Below are positions 1 through 8,790 of a stretch of DNA of 64,000 bases, piece by piece. Made by a program: the position numbers and the translations under genes. Numbering within the stretch: position 1 is the first letter of the stretch; the number at the start of each line of letters is the position of its first letter. The DNA comes from Flavobacteriales bacterium UBA1986 (lineage in GTDB: Bacteria; Bacteroidota; Bacteroidia; Flavobacteriales_G; Salibacteraceae), in contig DDDG01000024.1 of NCBI GenBank assembly GCA_002336245.1, positions 1 to 64,000 on the forward strand, in the 5' to 3' direction. The notes under the pieces were generated by a model. It saw nothing but the letters and a program-made list of their open reading frames with translations. It was not told the DNA's origin and ran no database searches.

Positions 1-84
1 GTACCCGGGGCGGGAATCGAACCCGCACTCCCAGAAGGAACTGGATTTTGAATCCAGCGCGTCTACCAGTTCCGCCACCCGGGC
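1..84 (-). tRNA. tRNA-Leu (anticodon CAA)
   Basis: The reverse complement folds as a class II tRNA. The acceptor stem GCCCGGG pairs with CCCGGGT through a terminal G-U pair. The anticodon stem CTGGA/TCCAG encloses the loop TTCAAAA, giving anticodon CAA, which reads UUG. A long variable arm typical of Leu tRNAs follows, then the T arm GCGGG-TTCGATT-CCCGC. The 5' end is at 84, the discriminator A at 2, and base 1 supplies a C, so the rest of any encoded CCA lies outside the window. Confidence 0.95.
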
Positions 85-101
85 AAAGTGATTTGGTAGG
101 T

Positions 102-124
102 CCCCCGAAGGGGCTGCGAAAATA
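102..124 (-). promoter_or_regulatory. tRNA-Leu promoter with hairpin at the transcript start
   Basis: On the minus strand TATTTTCG (117-124) fits the Bacteroidota -7 box TAnnTTTG with one mismatch. It is followed at once by CAGCCCC-TTC-GGGG, an inverted repeat at 102-114, so the transcript would begin in a short GC hairpin about 30 nt before the tRNA. The rplM promoter at 16471 has the same box-plus-hairpin layout. The start point is inferred, not measured. Confidence 0.5.
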
Positions 125-229
125 AACACTTTTCGCTTGTAGTTGCAGAAAAGTCCACAGCTAAAAATGATCCAACTAAAATTTGAAATCGGTGATTTTA
201 AAACCGAGCCTACACAAAGCAGATTTGAA

Positions 230-2122
230 CTAGTACGCCCGAACGTTCTTGCCTTGCACGAAGTTGATGAAGGATTGATTCACCACTTTGTTTCCACCTG
301 GGGTCGGGTAGTTTCCTGTAAAGTACCAGTCTCCCAAATTCTTCGGACAAGCCTTATGCAAGTTGGAAATGTTCTGATAGATGATTTCCACCTTCGCCGT
401 AATGTTCTTTGGTGTGATGATCTCAGCAATCTTGTCGGAAATCTGCTCTGGCGTGAAGGGGGCGTAAATTTCCTTCACATAATTCACCATATCTTCTTTT
501 GGAAGATCAAGCTGCGCCATGCACTTATCGTATACAGACTCGATCAAATCTTCTTGATTGTTGTCGTGAAGAAGCTCAATGGCTGCTCTGAAAGCTACAA
601 AGTCCCCGAGTTTCGCCATATCGATGCCGTAGCAGTCGGGGTAGCGAATTTGAGGTGCCGATGAAACCACAACAATCTTCTTAGGTCCCAATCGATCCAA
701 CATGCGCAGAATACTCTGCTTCAATGTCGTTCCTCGAACAATGGAATCATCGATCATCACAAGGTTGTCGATTCCTGGCCGTACAGTTCCATAAGTGATG
801 TCGTACACATGAGCTACTAGATCGTCGCGTCCTTCGTCTTGGGTGATGAAGGTGCGCATCTTAGCATCCTTAATGGCAATTTTGTGTGCTCTAGGACGAA
901 TCGACAAGATGTCTTCTACCACTTGATCATCTGCCAAATCATCCAGCTTGCGCAGCTTATTCTTCTTCACCTCATTGAGGTAGCCATGCAAACCTTTGAT
1001 CATACCAAAGAAACTAACCTCTGCGGTATTTGGAATGTATGAGAAAACTGTATTTCGGAGGTCTTTGTCGATGGCCTCTAGAATTTTTGGAACCACGAGA
1101 TTTCCCAATTCGCGGCGCTCGTTGTAAATCTCAAAATCACTTCCCCTAGAGAAATAAATGCGTTCAAACGAGCAGGACCGTGTCTCCCCTTTTGGCTTGA
1201 TTTGCTCAAAGCTGATTTTTCCACTTTTCTTGACCAACATTGCACTTCCACCTTCCAATTCTTTAATGTCTTCGAAGGGAAGATTGAAGGCCGTTTGTAT
1301 GGCTGGTCGCTCAGAAGCTACAACCACCACCTCATCGTCGTGATAATAATAAGCCGGACGAATCGAATTTGGGTCGCGCATTACAAAGGCGTCTCCATTC
1401 CCAATCAAACCTGCCATGGCGTATCCACCATCCCAGCCTTCGGCAGACTTGCGTAAAATCTTTTTGATGTTGAGGTTCTTCGAAATAAGATCCGTAATCT
1501 CCTCATTCGAATAGCCGTGATCTTTATAGCGACGGAAAAGTTTTTCGTTCTCCTTATCCAAGAAGTGACCAATCTTTTCAAGTACCGTAACGGTATCTAC
1601 CTTTTCCTTCGGGTGTTGACCAAGACGAACCAATAGGTCGAAAAGCTCGTCGACGTTGGTCATATTGAAATTACCCGCCAGCACCAAGTTTCTGGTTGCC
1701 CAATTGTTCTGGCGAAGAAAGGGGTGACAATATTCAATGCTGTTTCTTCCGTATGTTCCGTAACGCAAATGACCTAGGAGCAATTCACCTGTAAAGGCTT
1801 GATTTTCTTTGAGCCAAACCGGATCGTTCAACTGCTCGGGCTCCAAATCTTTGAAGCGATTCATGATGTAATCGAAAGTGTCTTGAATCGGCTGCTTCGC
1901 ATTGGTGCGATATCGGCTGATGTACCTCTTTCCAGGTGCTACATCAAACTTAACAGTTGCCACACCTACTCCGTCTTGACCTCTGTTGTGCTGCTTCTCC
2001 ATCAGCAAATACAGCTTGTTGAGCCCATAAAGGGACGTGCCATATTTTTCCTGATAATAAGAGAGAGGTTTGAGAAGTCGGATGAATGCTAGCCCGCATT
2101 CGTGCTTAATGGAATCGCTCAT
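230..2122 (-). CDS. Long-form amidophosphoribosyltransferase (PurF-like)
   Basis: This 630-residue protein has the PurF fold order: an N-terminal Ntn glutaminase followed by a type I phosphoribosyltransferase. The nucleophile would be Cys9, exposed by removal of a short propeptide (MSDSIKHE). GHLRYGT (117-123) matches the PurF HxRY element. The PRPP loop DDSIVRGTT (458-466) is canonical. The family role is the first step of purine synthesis, PRPP plus glutamine to phosphoribosylamine. It is about 125 residues longer than E. coli PurF, with a helical insertion near 190-225 and extra sequence around 370-440. The oxyanion element LAHNGNLTN of E. coli PurF is LAGNFNMTN here (148-156). Such long forms occur in Bacteroidota, and whether a canonical purF also exists elsewhere cannot be seen. 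Confidence 0.85.
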   Translation of the reverse strand: MSDSIKHECGLAFIRLLKPLSYYQEKYGTSLYGLNKLYLLMEKQHNRGQDGVGVATVKFDVAPGKRYISRYRTNAKQPIQDTFDYIMNRFKDLEPEQLNDPVWLKENQAFTGELLLGHLRYGTYGRNSIEYCHPFLRQNNWATRNLVLAGNFNMTNVDELFDLLVRLGQHPKEKVDTVTVLEKIGHFLDKENEKLFRRYKDHGYSNEEITDLISKNLNIKKILRKSAEGWDGGYAMAGLIGNGDAFVMRDPNSIRPAYYYHDDEVVVVASERPAIQTAFNLPFEDIKELEGGSAMLVKKSGKISFEQIKPKGETRSCSFERIYFSRGSDFEIYNERRELGNLVVPKILEAIDKDLRNTVFSYIPNTAEVSFFGMIKGLHGYLNEVKKNKLRKLDDLADDQVVEDILSIRPRAHKIAIKDAKMRTFITQDEGRDDLVAHVYDITYGTVRPGIDNLVMIDDSIVRGTTLKQSILRMLDRLGPKKIVVVSSAPQIRYPDCYGIDMAKLGDFVAFRAAIELLHDNNQEDLIESVYDKCMAQLDLPKEDMVNYVKEIYAPFTPEQISDKIAEIITPKNITAKVEIIYQNISNLHKACPKNLGDWYFTGNYPTPGGNKVVNQSFINFVQGKNVRAY

Positions 2123-2139
2123 AGTCGCCTTCTAGGGTG

Positions 2140-2147
2140 CAAAGGTA
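2140..2147 (-). promoter_or_regulatory. Promoter of the PurF-like gene
   Basis: TACCTTTG on the minus strand is a perfect TAnnTTTG -7 box, with the extension GCA seen at several other promoters here. It lies 17 bases before the ATG at 2122, so the leader would be only about 10-15 nt. No clear -33 element was recognised. Confidence 0.6.
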
Positions 2148-2224
2148 CGAAAGACTTCAGTTGTTTTAGACCTATTACTGTCTTGTGATTTACGAATGTT
2201 GGGCTTTGTCGAACAGCTTGATAT

Positions 2225-2755
2225 TCAGACAAAACGCTCGTCGGTTTCCATTACAGTTCCGCATTTTGAGCATGTCCGAAGATCTTCGGATCCATAGAAT
2301 TCGCGGAAGCGAGGTAGAAAATCCTTCTCGATGTTCTCGAGGGGAAAATAGGTCTCGTGCAACTTGTTGTTGCAGCTGTCGCAAAACCAGAGTAAGCCAT
2401 CTTGCATATCGGAGCCTTTACGCACGCGCTCAATGACCAAACCTACTGAACCTTCGGATCGCATTGGTGAGTGTGGAGTATTTCCAGGCAATAAAAACAT
2501 CTCCCCGGCCTTGATGGGAATGTCGACGGCCTTTCCATCTTCTTGAATTCGAACGTTTATGTCCCCTTCGAGCTGATAGAAGAGTTCTTCTGTTTCGTTG
2601 AAGTGATAATCCTTACGTGCATTCGGACCGCCAACAATCATGACGATGTAATCGCCCGCTTCGGTATATAAATTCTTATTTCCTACTGGAGGTTTGAGAA
2701 GATCGCGGTTGTCGTCGATCCATTTTTGAAGGTTGAAAGGTTTTTGAACGGCCAT
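2225..2755 (-). CDS. nbaC: 3-hydroxyanthranilate 3,4-dioxygenase
   Basis: The 176-residue cupin opens the ring of 3-hydroxyanthranilate in the kynurenine pathway; the product becomes quinolinate for NAD or is degraded further. The catalytic Fe ligands are His51, Glu57 and His95, with Arg47 and Arg99 as likely substrate contacts. A C-terminal rubredoxin-like metal site is complete: Cys125-x2-Cys128 and Cys162-x2-Cys165. Ligand numbering is identical to that known for the Cupriavidus enzyme. It is a stand-alone gene here, downstream of no other kynurenine gene, and divergent from the metalloprotease with a 97-bp spacer. Eukaryotic counterparts are usually named HAAO. Confidence 0.95.
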   Translation of the reverse strand: MAVQKPFNLQKWIDDNRDLLKPPVGNKNLYTEAGDYIVMIVGGPNARKDYHFNETEELFYQLEGDINVRIQEDGKAVDIPIKAGEMFLLPGNTPHSPMRSEGSVGLVIERVRKGSDMQDGLLWFCDSCNNKLHETYFPLENIEKDFLPRFREFYGSEDLRTCSKCGTVMETDERFV

Positions 2756-2836
2756 ATTCCTGTGCTCTTTGGTGTTTTTTTGTCTTCAGCAAACCAAGTT
2801 AGCAGAAGAGCGTTAAAGCTACAAAGTGATTTGCTC

Positions 2837-2844
2837 TATTTTCG
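2837..2844 (+). promoter_or_regulatory. Putative promoter of the M43 metalloprotease
   Basis: TATTTTCG fits TAnnTTTG with one mismatch and lies only 8 bases before the chosen ATG at 2853. Transcription from it would give a nearly leaderless mRNA. This also argues against the upstream GTG start at 2826, which would precede the box. Confidence 0.4.
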
Positions 2845-2852
2845 TGGACCCA

Positions 2853-5237
2853 ATGAAAAAAATTCTCAGGATTACCCTAGCCCTCATTCTTGCACCGAGC
2901 TTCCTATTTGCTCAAAGCCCAGATGAGGTCAACGACATGCAACATCAACAGGAATTTTTGGATTCGCATCCAGAACTTCATCAACAAATCGTTGCCAGCG
3001 ATCGCCTGATAAAAGATCGCGCCAATTGGTTTGAAACCCATGGCTCTGCCACCCGTGGAGAAGTTTACATCATTCCAGTTGTATTCCACGTACTGCACGA
3101 AAACGGACCTGAGAACATCAGCTTAGCTCAAATCGAGAATGCTATTGAAGGAATGAACGACGACTTCAGGTTGCACAACGAAGACACCAGCGACATTGTC
3201 CCTGCCTTCAAAAGCATTGCTGGGGATTGTGAAATTGAATTCCGATTGGCCAAATTAGACCCCAACGGCGATCGCACCGATGGCGTTACAAGAACTTTCA
3301 CAGACCTCACAAACGACGCAGGGGAAAGTTCCAAAATCATTTCTTGGCCACGAGATAAGTACCTAAACATTTGGGTAGTAGCAAGCATCGGAAATGGTGC
3401 TGCGGGCTATACCTATTATCCATCTTCTGCCCAATTCTTTCCCAGTCGGGATGGAATCATAGTGTTACACGATTACGTTGGCTCCATCGGAACGGGCTCG
3501 CTTCGACGTTCTGGAACATTATCGCATGAAGTTGGACACTGGATTGACTTACCGCACGTATGGGGCAGCACCAATGAACCTTCACTTCAATCGAATTGCT
3601 CAAGCGACGATGGAGTGAGCGACACACCAAACACCATTGGATGGAGAAGTTGCAGTTTGAGCAGCGAAAGCTGTGGCTCACTCGACAACGTTCAGAACTA
3701 CATGGATTATGCGGGCTGTCGAGTAATGTTTACCAAAGGGCAGGCAGCCCGGATGCGTGCTGCACTTACCTCCACAGTAGCAGAACGCAACAACTTAATC
3801 ACGGCCCAGAACCATAAGTTCACCGGAATATCTGAATTGCTCGAAGCAAATTGGTCGAAGTCTAAACTCATTTTCTGTGAAGGTGAAGAAGTAGATTTTT
3901 TAGATGCTTCCTTCTATGGCCAAAATGAATGGCAATGGACATTCGATGGCGGATTTCCAAGTTCAAGTACTGTTTCAGCACCCGTAGTTCGGTACGATTC
4001 GGTAGGTAGTTATTCGGTAAGTCTTGAAGTAAGCAACGGACAAGAGTCTGTGGTTTCTCTTCGAACTCAGGACGTGCACGTAGTTCCTAAACAAGGCTTT
4101 TTCACTCCATACCGCGAAGGATTTGAGAATCCTACCTACATGGAAACGCGTTGGAACATTGTGAATTTTGATAAGTCTAGCTTCTACGGTTGGGATGTTG
4201 TACAAAACATTTCCGCCAGCGGAAAGTGGAGCTTAAGAAACAACAACATCTTCTCTGAATCTGGAAGGATTGATCACTTCGTGAGTTCCAGTATGGATTG
4301 GTCTTCTTTTGAAGAGTGCGAAGTCGACTTCAACATCGCCTTTCGCCAATTCAATCAAGACAATGCCGATGTTCTTCGATTATACACTTCGCACGATTGC
4401 GGCGAAACCTGGAACATTCGTTGGGCTAAAACAGGAAACGCTTTAGCTACAGGTCAACCTACCAGCAATGTTTTTACTCCAACTCCCGGTGAATTTAGAA
4501 CAGAGGAGGTTTTCTCTTTCCAACCAGAAGATTTCGTTGACAACCTAATGCTGAGATTTGAATTTGTCTCCAATGGCGGAAACCAGCTTTATCTCGATGA
4601 TATTTTTGTGGCTGGCGTCTACAAACGAACGCCGGTACTGAATTACCCGAAAGACCTCACCGACAGCCTCGACCAAAATGTGCTGCTCGACTGGAAACCA
4701 ATTTTAGGAATTGGTTCTTATGAACTTCAACTCGATACTTCGGCAGACTTCAATTCGCCCCTACTCATGAATGAAAGTAAAGCCTATTTGGGCATCGAAC
4801 CCTTTGAGGAAGACAGCGAATTTCAGACAGAAAACTTGATCCCCGGCCAGCGATATTTTTGGCGTGTTCGATCCATTCACACCGGCGTTCCTTCAGATTG
4901 GAGCAGCGCATGGGAATTTCGTGTGAGTCCAACTGGCCTTGGAGACAATTTCGTGAAACCCGAAGTTGTTCCGATCAACATAGGAGTAGATGAGCTTGAG
5001 GGTGAAATGCAATTGAGTCTTTTTCCAAACCCCATTTCATCTGGACAAATGCTGGAGTTTGAAAGCAATTTTCAAATCGACAACATTCGAGTCATCGACT
5101 TAAGAGGCTCCATCTTATTGGAAAAATTCCAGCCGGAAAGTTCCTCGATTCCAACTCAGCAACTTTCTCCTGGAGTGTATTGGTTGCAAGTTGGAAGCAA
5201 AGAGCATACATTGGTCCGCAAATTCATCCTCAACTAA
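2853..5237 (+). CDS. Secreted M43-family metalloprotease with T9SS sorting domain
   Basis: A 794-residue extracellular zinc protease. MKKILRI begins a signal peptide ending near FLFAQ (about residue 21), which fixes the start at 2853 rather than the in-frame GTG at 2826. The pappalysin-type zinc site HEVGHWIDLPH lies at 225-235 (His225, Glu226, His229, His235). It is followed by a PKD-like domain (about 350-410), a jelly-roll or MAM-like segment (about 430-590), a fibronectin-III-like domain (about 600-700), and a C-terminal T9SS type A sorting domain containing LFPNPIS and ending in VRKFILN. The protein would be exported by Sec, then moved by T9SS to the surface or medium. Its stop overlaps the SDR start (TAATG). 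Confidence 0.9.
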   Translation: MKKILRITLALILAPSFLFAQSPDEVNDMQHQQEFLDSHPELHQQIVASDRLIKDRANWFETHGSATRGEVYIIPVVFHVLHENGPENISLAQIENAIEGMNDDFRLHNEDTSDIVPAFKSIAGDCEIEFRLAKLDPNGDRTDGVTRTFTDLTNDAGESSKIISWPRDKYLNIWVVASIGNGAAGYTYYPSSAQFFPSRDGIIVLHDYVGSIGTGSLRRSGTLSHEVGHWIDLPHVWGSTNEPSLQSNCSSDDGVSDTPNTIGWRSCSLSSESCGSLDNVQNYMDYAGCRVMFTKGQAARMRAALTSTVAERNNLITAQNHKFTGISELLEANWSKSKLIFCEGEEVDFLDASFYGQNEWQWTFDGGFPSSSTVSAPVVRYDSVGSYSVSLEVSNGQESVVSLRTQDVHVVPKQGFFTPYREGFENPTYMETRWNIVNFDKSSFYGWDVVQNISASGKWSLRNNNIFSESGRIDHFVSSSMDWSSFEECEVDFNIAFRQFNQDNADVLRLYTSHDCGETWNIRWAKTGNALATGQPTSNVFTPTPGEFRTEEVFSFQPEDFVDNLMLRFEFVSNGGNQLYLDDIFVAGVYKRTPVLNYPKDLTDSLDQNVLLDWKPILGIGSYELQLDTSADFNSPLLMNESKAYLGIEPFEEDSEFQTENLIPGQRYFWRVRSIHTGVPSDWSSAWEFRVSPTGLGDNFVKPEVVPINIGVDELEGEMQLSLFPNPISSGQMLEFESNFQIDNIRVIDLRGSILLEKFQPESSSIPTQQLSPGVYWLQVGSKEHTLVRKFILN

Positions 5238-6025
5238 TGGATTTAAACCTAGAAGGGCGATCGGCTCTAGTATGTGGTTCGAGCCAAGGAATTGGACTCG
5301 CAACTGCCATTGAACTTTCAGAATTGGGCGCTACGGTATGCCTTTTTGCACGTAATGAAGAACGTCTCAAAGAGTCACTGAAGAAACTCAAAAGACCTGC
5401 GGGTCAGAAGCACCACTATCTTCTCGCGGACTTTTCGAAGGCTCAAGAAGTAGGAACCGTAATTCAAGAGGCCATTGCCTCAGGCGCACGATTTGAAATC
5501 TTAGTAAACAATACGGGCGGCCCTCCCGGCGGGAAAATTTCGGAGGCCAACATCGAAGAATTTAGAATCGCATTCAACAACCATTTGATCAACAATCATC
5601 AATTGGCGCAGGCTTGCATACCAGGCATGAAAGCATCTGGCTATGGGCGCATCATCAACATCATATCCACCTCGGTAAAAATTCCATTGAACGGATTGGG
5701 CGTTTCGAACACGGTGCGAGGTGCGGTGGCGAATTGGAGTAAAACGATGGCCAACGAATTGGGTCAGTTCAACATCACAGTAAACAATGTGCTTCCGGGT
5801 GCTACGAATACCTTGAGACTTACGACCATCGTTGAGAACAAGGCTAAAAAGAGCGATCAGAGCACCGAAGAAGTCATCGATCAGATGGCAGCTGCCGTGC
5901 CCATGAATCGCATTGGTGAAGCCTTTGAAGTTGGTGCCGCTGTTGCATTTTTAGCCAGCCCGGCAGCTTCTTACATCAATGGAATTAACCTTCCCGTTGA
6001 CGGAGGCAGAACCGCTTCACTTTAA
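5237..6025 (+). CDS. Atypical short-chain dehydrogenase/reductase (FabG-like)
   Basis: This 262-residue Rossmann protein starts at the ATG overlapping the previous stop (TAATG), which implies translational coupling. The cofactor motif GSSQGIG (14-20) and NNTGG (91-95) are intact, and the expected catalytic Ser144 is present. Where classical SDRs have YxxxK the sequence reads SNTVR, Ser157 and Arg161, so the usual Tyr and Lys are both missing. A subgroup of beta-ketoacyl-reductase-like SDRs is known to depart from the catalytic tetrad in this way. The substrate is unknown; it may bind NAD(P) without classical SDR chemistry. Confidence 0.85.
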   Translation: MDLNLEGRSALVCGSSQGIGLATAIELSELGATVCLFARNEERLKESLKKLKRPAGQKHHYLLADFSKAQEVGTVIQEAIASGARFEILVNNTGGPPGGKISEANIEEFRIAFNNHLINNHQLAQACIPGMKASGYGRIINIISTSVKIPLNGLGVSNTVRGAVANWSKTMANELGQFNITVNNVLPGATNTLRLTTIVENKAKKSDQSTEEVIDQMAAAVPMNRIGEAFEVGAAVAFLASPAASYINGINLPVDGGRTASL

Positions 6026-6027
6026 GC

Positions 6028-6050
6028 GGAGTTTCATACTCCAACTCTTT
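6028..6050 (+). terminator. Weak hairpin between convergent SDR and TonB genes
   Basis: GGAGT-TTCAT-ACTCC followed by AACTCTTTTC forms a 5-bp stem with a short pyrimidine tail in the 41-bp gap between two convergent genes. It could act as a modest terminator for the plus-strand pair. The stem is short, so the call is weak. Confidence 0.3.
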
Positions 6051-6066
6051 TCTATTCCGAATTGTT

Positions 6067-6774
6067 TTAGCGCAACTCAAAGTTGAATGGGATGCGGTAC
6101 AGCACGCGCACTGCTTGCTCTCCCTGCGACCCAGGCTTAAAACAGGGCAATTGAGCAACAACCCTCAAAGCCTCCTCATCAATCAAGGGATGCACGCTGT
6201 TCAACTTCTCAATTTGGTTCACACTTCCATCCTTCTCGATGACAAACTGGATGAAAATTTTCCCATTTACACCTAAACTCTTGAGCCTGCTTGGATACTT
6301 CGTGTTCATCCCAATAAAACGTTGCAAAGCTTCATCGCTGCATTCTGCTCGCAACTCTTTGTCGGAAATACCTTCACACTCGCATAAGTAGGGCATACTC
6401 TGAACCACAGGAAGTGCAGGTGGGATGTAATCGGGGTCAACATCGAAAGGATTCTCCTCTTCTTCTCCAAACAGAAGATTGGGATTGATGTCATCGATTT
6501 CAAAGTCGTTTGAAACTGCTTTAAACACTCTTGAAGGATTCGGGTCCATTCGCTTGCTGATCGACTTTGGCTTTGGATCTGGAAGCTCCGGTTTTTTCAA
6601 GGCAATTCGAATGATGGTATCCACTTCGTATTTATCCTCTTCCATCTCCGACCTCCAGCTGTAATCTTCAAGGATGTATTCGCTTCTATATTCAAAAGCC
6701 ATTAAGCTCATTCCTAAGGCTATGATCATGCTGCACAAAAAGAGCAGTCGCGTTTTTGGAAGTTCTTTATTCAT
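6067..6774 (-). CDS. Orphan TonB-like energy transducer
   Basis: A 235-residue protein with a short cytoplasmic N terminus, one membrane segment (about 10-28, LLFLCSMIIALGMSLMAF) and a proline-rich periplasmic linker. The C-terminal TonB fold contains YPSRLKSLGVNGKIF and GSVNQIEKL and ends in FNFELR. TonB proteins pass proton-motive energy from ExbB/ExbD to outer-membrane receptors. An in-frame ATG at 6840 exists, but the intervening 66 bp are AT-rich and place extra residues before the usual short tail, so 6774 is preferred. It is divergent from exbB and probably shares that motor. Confidence 0.8.
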   Translation of the reverse strand: MNKELPKTRLLFLCSMIIALGMSLMAFEYRSEYILEDYSWRSEMEEDKYEVDTIIRIALKKPELPDPKPKSISKRMDPNPSRVFKAVSNDFEIDDINPNLLFGEEEENPFDVDPDYIPPALPVVQSMPYLCECEGISDKELRAECSDEALQRFIGMNTKYPSRLKSLGVNGKIFIQFVIEKDGSVNQIEKLNSVHPLIDEEALRVVAQLPCFKPGSQGEQAVRVLYRIPFNFELR

Positions 6775-6889
6775 GAGAATTGATTTAGTGGTTGAGATGA
6801 TTTGACTACATAAATCATCCCAATAATTGACTAAACGCATTTTTTTGAGATCGTAGTACCTCTTCTTTTGGCGCTATCAATTCTAGAAC

Positions 6890-7678
6890 ATGAAAAAGTT
6901 CAAGATTTCATTCGCTGCCGTAGTCATTCCCTTGGCAATCTTTGCCTCCTACCTCATCTACAGTCAGATTTTAGGGAACCCCCTAAATTTTGAAGGCGGC
7001 GATTTATCGAATCAGCCTTTAAAGAACAATTATTTGGGTACCATTTACAGAGGAGGGCCCATGGTCATTCTACTCATCAGTTTCATTCTACTCACCATCA
7101 CCTACAGCATTGAACGCTTCATAACCATTTACCAGGCTGGAGGGAAAGAAAATAACCAGCGCTTCGTGCGAAAAATTCAATCGCTGGTTCAATCGGAATC
7201 TCATTCGGAAGCTCTGCAAGCATGCGAGGATCAAAAGGGCTCTTTAGCGAATGGTGTGAAAGCCGGACTTGAAAGTCTTGAAAAGGTGAAGTCTGATTCT
7301 TCAAAAAACTCAGATCAAAAAAGTTTGGCCGTTCAACAGGAATTGGAAGAAGCCGCGCAATTGGAATTGCCCAGCCTCAGCAACAACCTCATCGTGATTT
7401 CTACTCTAGCTCAGATATCGACACTCATTGGATTGCTTGGAACTGTTACCGGGATGATTACGGCCTTCTCGGCATTGGCTCGAGTAGGCGCTCCAGATGC
7501 AGTGGGATTGGCAAATGGAATTTCACAGGCACTTGTTACAACCGCTTTGGGCATTTCATCGGCAGCCCTCGCCATCGTGCTCTTCAACTACTTCACGACA
7601 AGAATAGACAAGATTACCTACGCAATCGACGAAGCCAACTTCAGCATACTCCATACTTTCAAGGGACAAAATGCCTAA
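6890..7678 (+). CDS. exbB: MotA/TolQ/ExbB proton channel
   Basis: A 262-residue inner-membrane protein. An additional N-terminal membrane segment (about 7-27) precedes the three standard helices: about 55-75, about 165-190 (containing GLLGTVTGMITAF) and about 200-228. The cytoplasmic loop between them is long and charged. ExbB pentamers house the ExbD dimer and convert proton flow into TonB movement. It is first in exbB-exbD-exbD-tonB, and its stop overlaps the first exbD start by 8 bp. Confidence 0.9.
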   Translation: MKKFKISFAAVVIPLAIFASYLIYSQILGNPLNFEGGDLSNQPLKNNYLGTIYRGGPMVILLISFILLTITYSIERFITIYQAGGKENNQRFVRKIQSLVQSESHSEALQACEDQKGSLANGVKAGLESLEKVKSDSSKNSDQKSLAVQQELEEAAQLELPSLSNNLIVISTLAQISTLIGLLGTVTGMITAFSALARVGAPDAVGLANGISQALVTTALGISSAALAIVLFNYFTTRIDKITYAIDEANFSILHTFKGQNA

Positions 7679-8288
7679 GCTTCAATCAAAGTCTAAGAGC
7701 CCAAAGCTCGATATGAATCCCATGACCGATTTGGCCTTCCTTCTGGTCACTTTCTTCATGTTGACCACCACCTTTAAGGCAGAAGAACCGGTAGAGATTC
7801 AAAACCCTTCTTCTCGCTCAGAGATCAAGCTACCAGAATCGAACATCGTCACAATTACCATTTCAGATGACGGCAGAGTTCTTTATGGTCTTGATGGAAA
7901 ATACACGCGTGAACGTCTGCTCGATTTTATGGCAAGTCAACACCAACTTAGCTTCACAGAAGAACAAAAGCGAACCTTCAGTTTGTTGCCCACTTTCGGT
8001 GTTCCGATTTCTGAATTGGCCAGTTTTCTTGATCTGGATTTTGAAGCTAGGAACAGTATGGAGCAAAGCGGAATTCCCATAGACAGCAGCGCGAATGAAT
8101 TGGCAGAATGGATTGTGTACTCACGACTTATCAACCCAAAACTGCGCATCGCGATCAACGGCGATGAGGAAACTACTTATCCTGTCGTGAGCAAAGTCAT
8201 CAGCACTTTGGTGAACAACAATGTGACTCGATTCAACCTCATCACAAACAAAGAAACGGCTCTAGAAGATGAAGCTTCCGAATCTTAA
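7671..8288 (+). CDS. exbD: ExbD biopolymer transport protein, first copy
   Basis: A 205-residue ExbD. The single membrane helix near the N terminus contains MNPMTDLAFLLVTFFML, whose Asp is the conserved proton-relay residue. A longer than usual periplasmic region follows (about 170 residues against about 110 in E. coli ExbD). The start ATG lies inside the end of exbB and its stop overlaps the second exbD by 20 bp, so the genes are tightly coupled. The two non-identical ExbD copies may form a heterodimer in the motor; this is an inference from their pairing. Confidence 0.9.
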   Translation: MPKLQSKSKSPKLDMNPMTDLAFLLVTFFMLTTTFKAEEPVEIQNPSSRSEIKLPESNIVTITISDDGRVLYGLDGKYTRERLLDFMASQHQLSFTEEQKRTFSLLPTFGVPISELASFLDLDFEARNSMEQSGIPIDSSANELAEWIVYSRLINPKLRIAINGDEETTYPVVSKVISTLVNNNVTRFNLITNKETALEDEASES

Positions 8289-8790
8289 AAGCATTTCCGA
8301 GGGGAAAAGAACTAAGTCGGACAAAAAAAGTTCTGGCCGCCTGGTTGACATAGATATGAATCCGGTGGTCGACTTGGCATTCTTGCTGCTCACCTTCTTT
8401 ATGTTGACAACTACCTTCCGACAGCCTCAGGCGATGGAATTGGTGATGCCCGCAAAAGCACTAGATGAAGCAGTTGAACAAGAGCAGCCGATCAAAGAAT
8501 CGAAAGCCATGACGATTGTGATGATCGAGGACAATCGCATCTTTTACTATATGGGGATTTCAGAACCCGAGGTCTTCGAGAGCAGCTATAACTCAAATGG
8601 AATTCGTTCCATACTTCTCGAAAAAGGACGCGAAATTCCCGACTTGGTTGTACTAATTAAAGCCGGTGAACTGAGCAACTATAGAAACCTCGTCGACATT
8701 TTAGATGAAATGGCCATCACAGAAACCAAGAGATACGCTCTGGTAGACTTCAGTGCCACCGACCGTAAATTGATTGCAGAGTTTTTATGA
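8269..8790 (+). CDS. exbD: ExbD biopolymer transport protein, second copy
   Basis: A 173-residue ExbD with a basic N terminus and a membrane helix containing DMNPVVDLAFLLLTFFML; the proton-carrying Asp is retained. The periplasmic half differs from the first copy apart from scattered hydrophobic positions. Two consecutive exbD genes between exbB and tonB are a common Bacteroidota arrangement. It overlaps the first exbD by 20 bp and the following tonB by 4 bp (ATGA). Confidence 0.9.
   Translation: MKLPNLKSISEGKRTKSDKKSSGRLVDIDMNPVVDLAFLLLTFFMLTTTFRQPQAMELVMPAKALDEAVEQEQPIKESKAMTIVMIEDNRIFYYMGISEPEVFESSYNSNGIRSILLEKGREIPDLVVLIKAGELSNYRNLVDILDEMAITETKRYALVDFSATDRKLIAEFL

Noticed and set aside
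2826..2852. Upstream GTG start for the M43 metalloprotease
   Set aside because: It lies before the -7-like box and would place nine residues ahead of a normal signal peptide.
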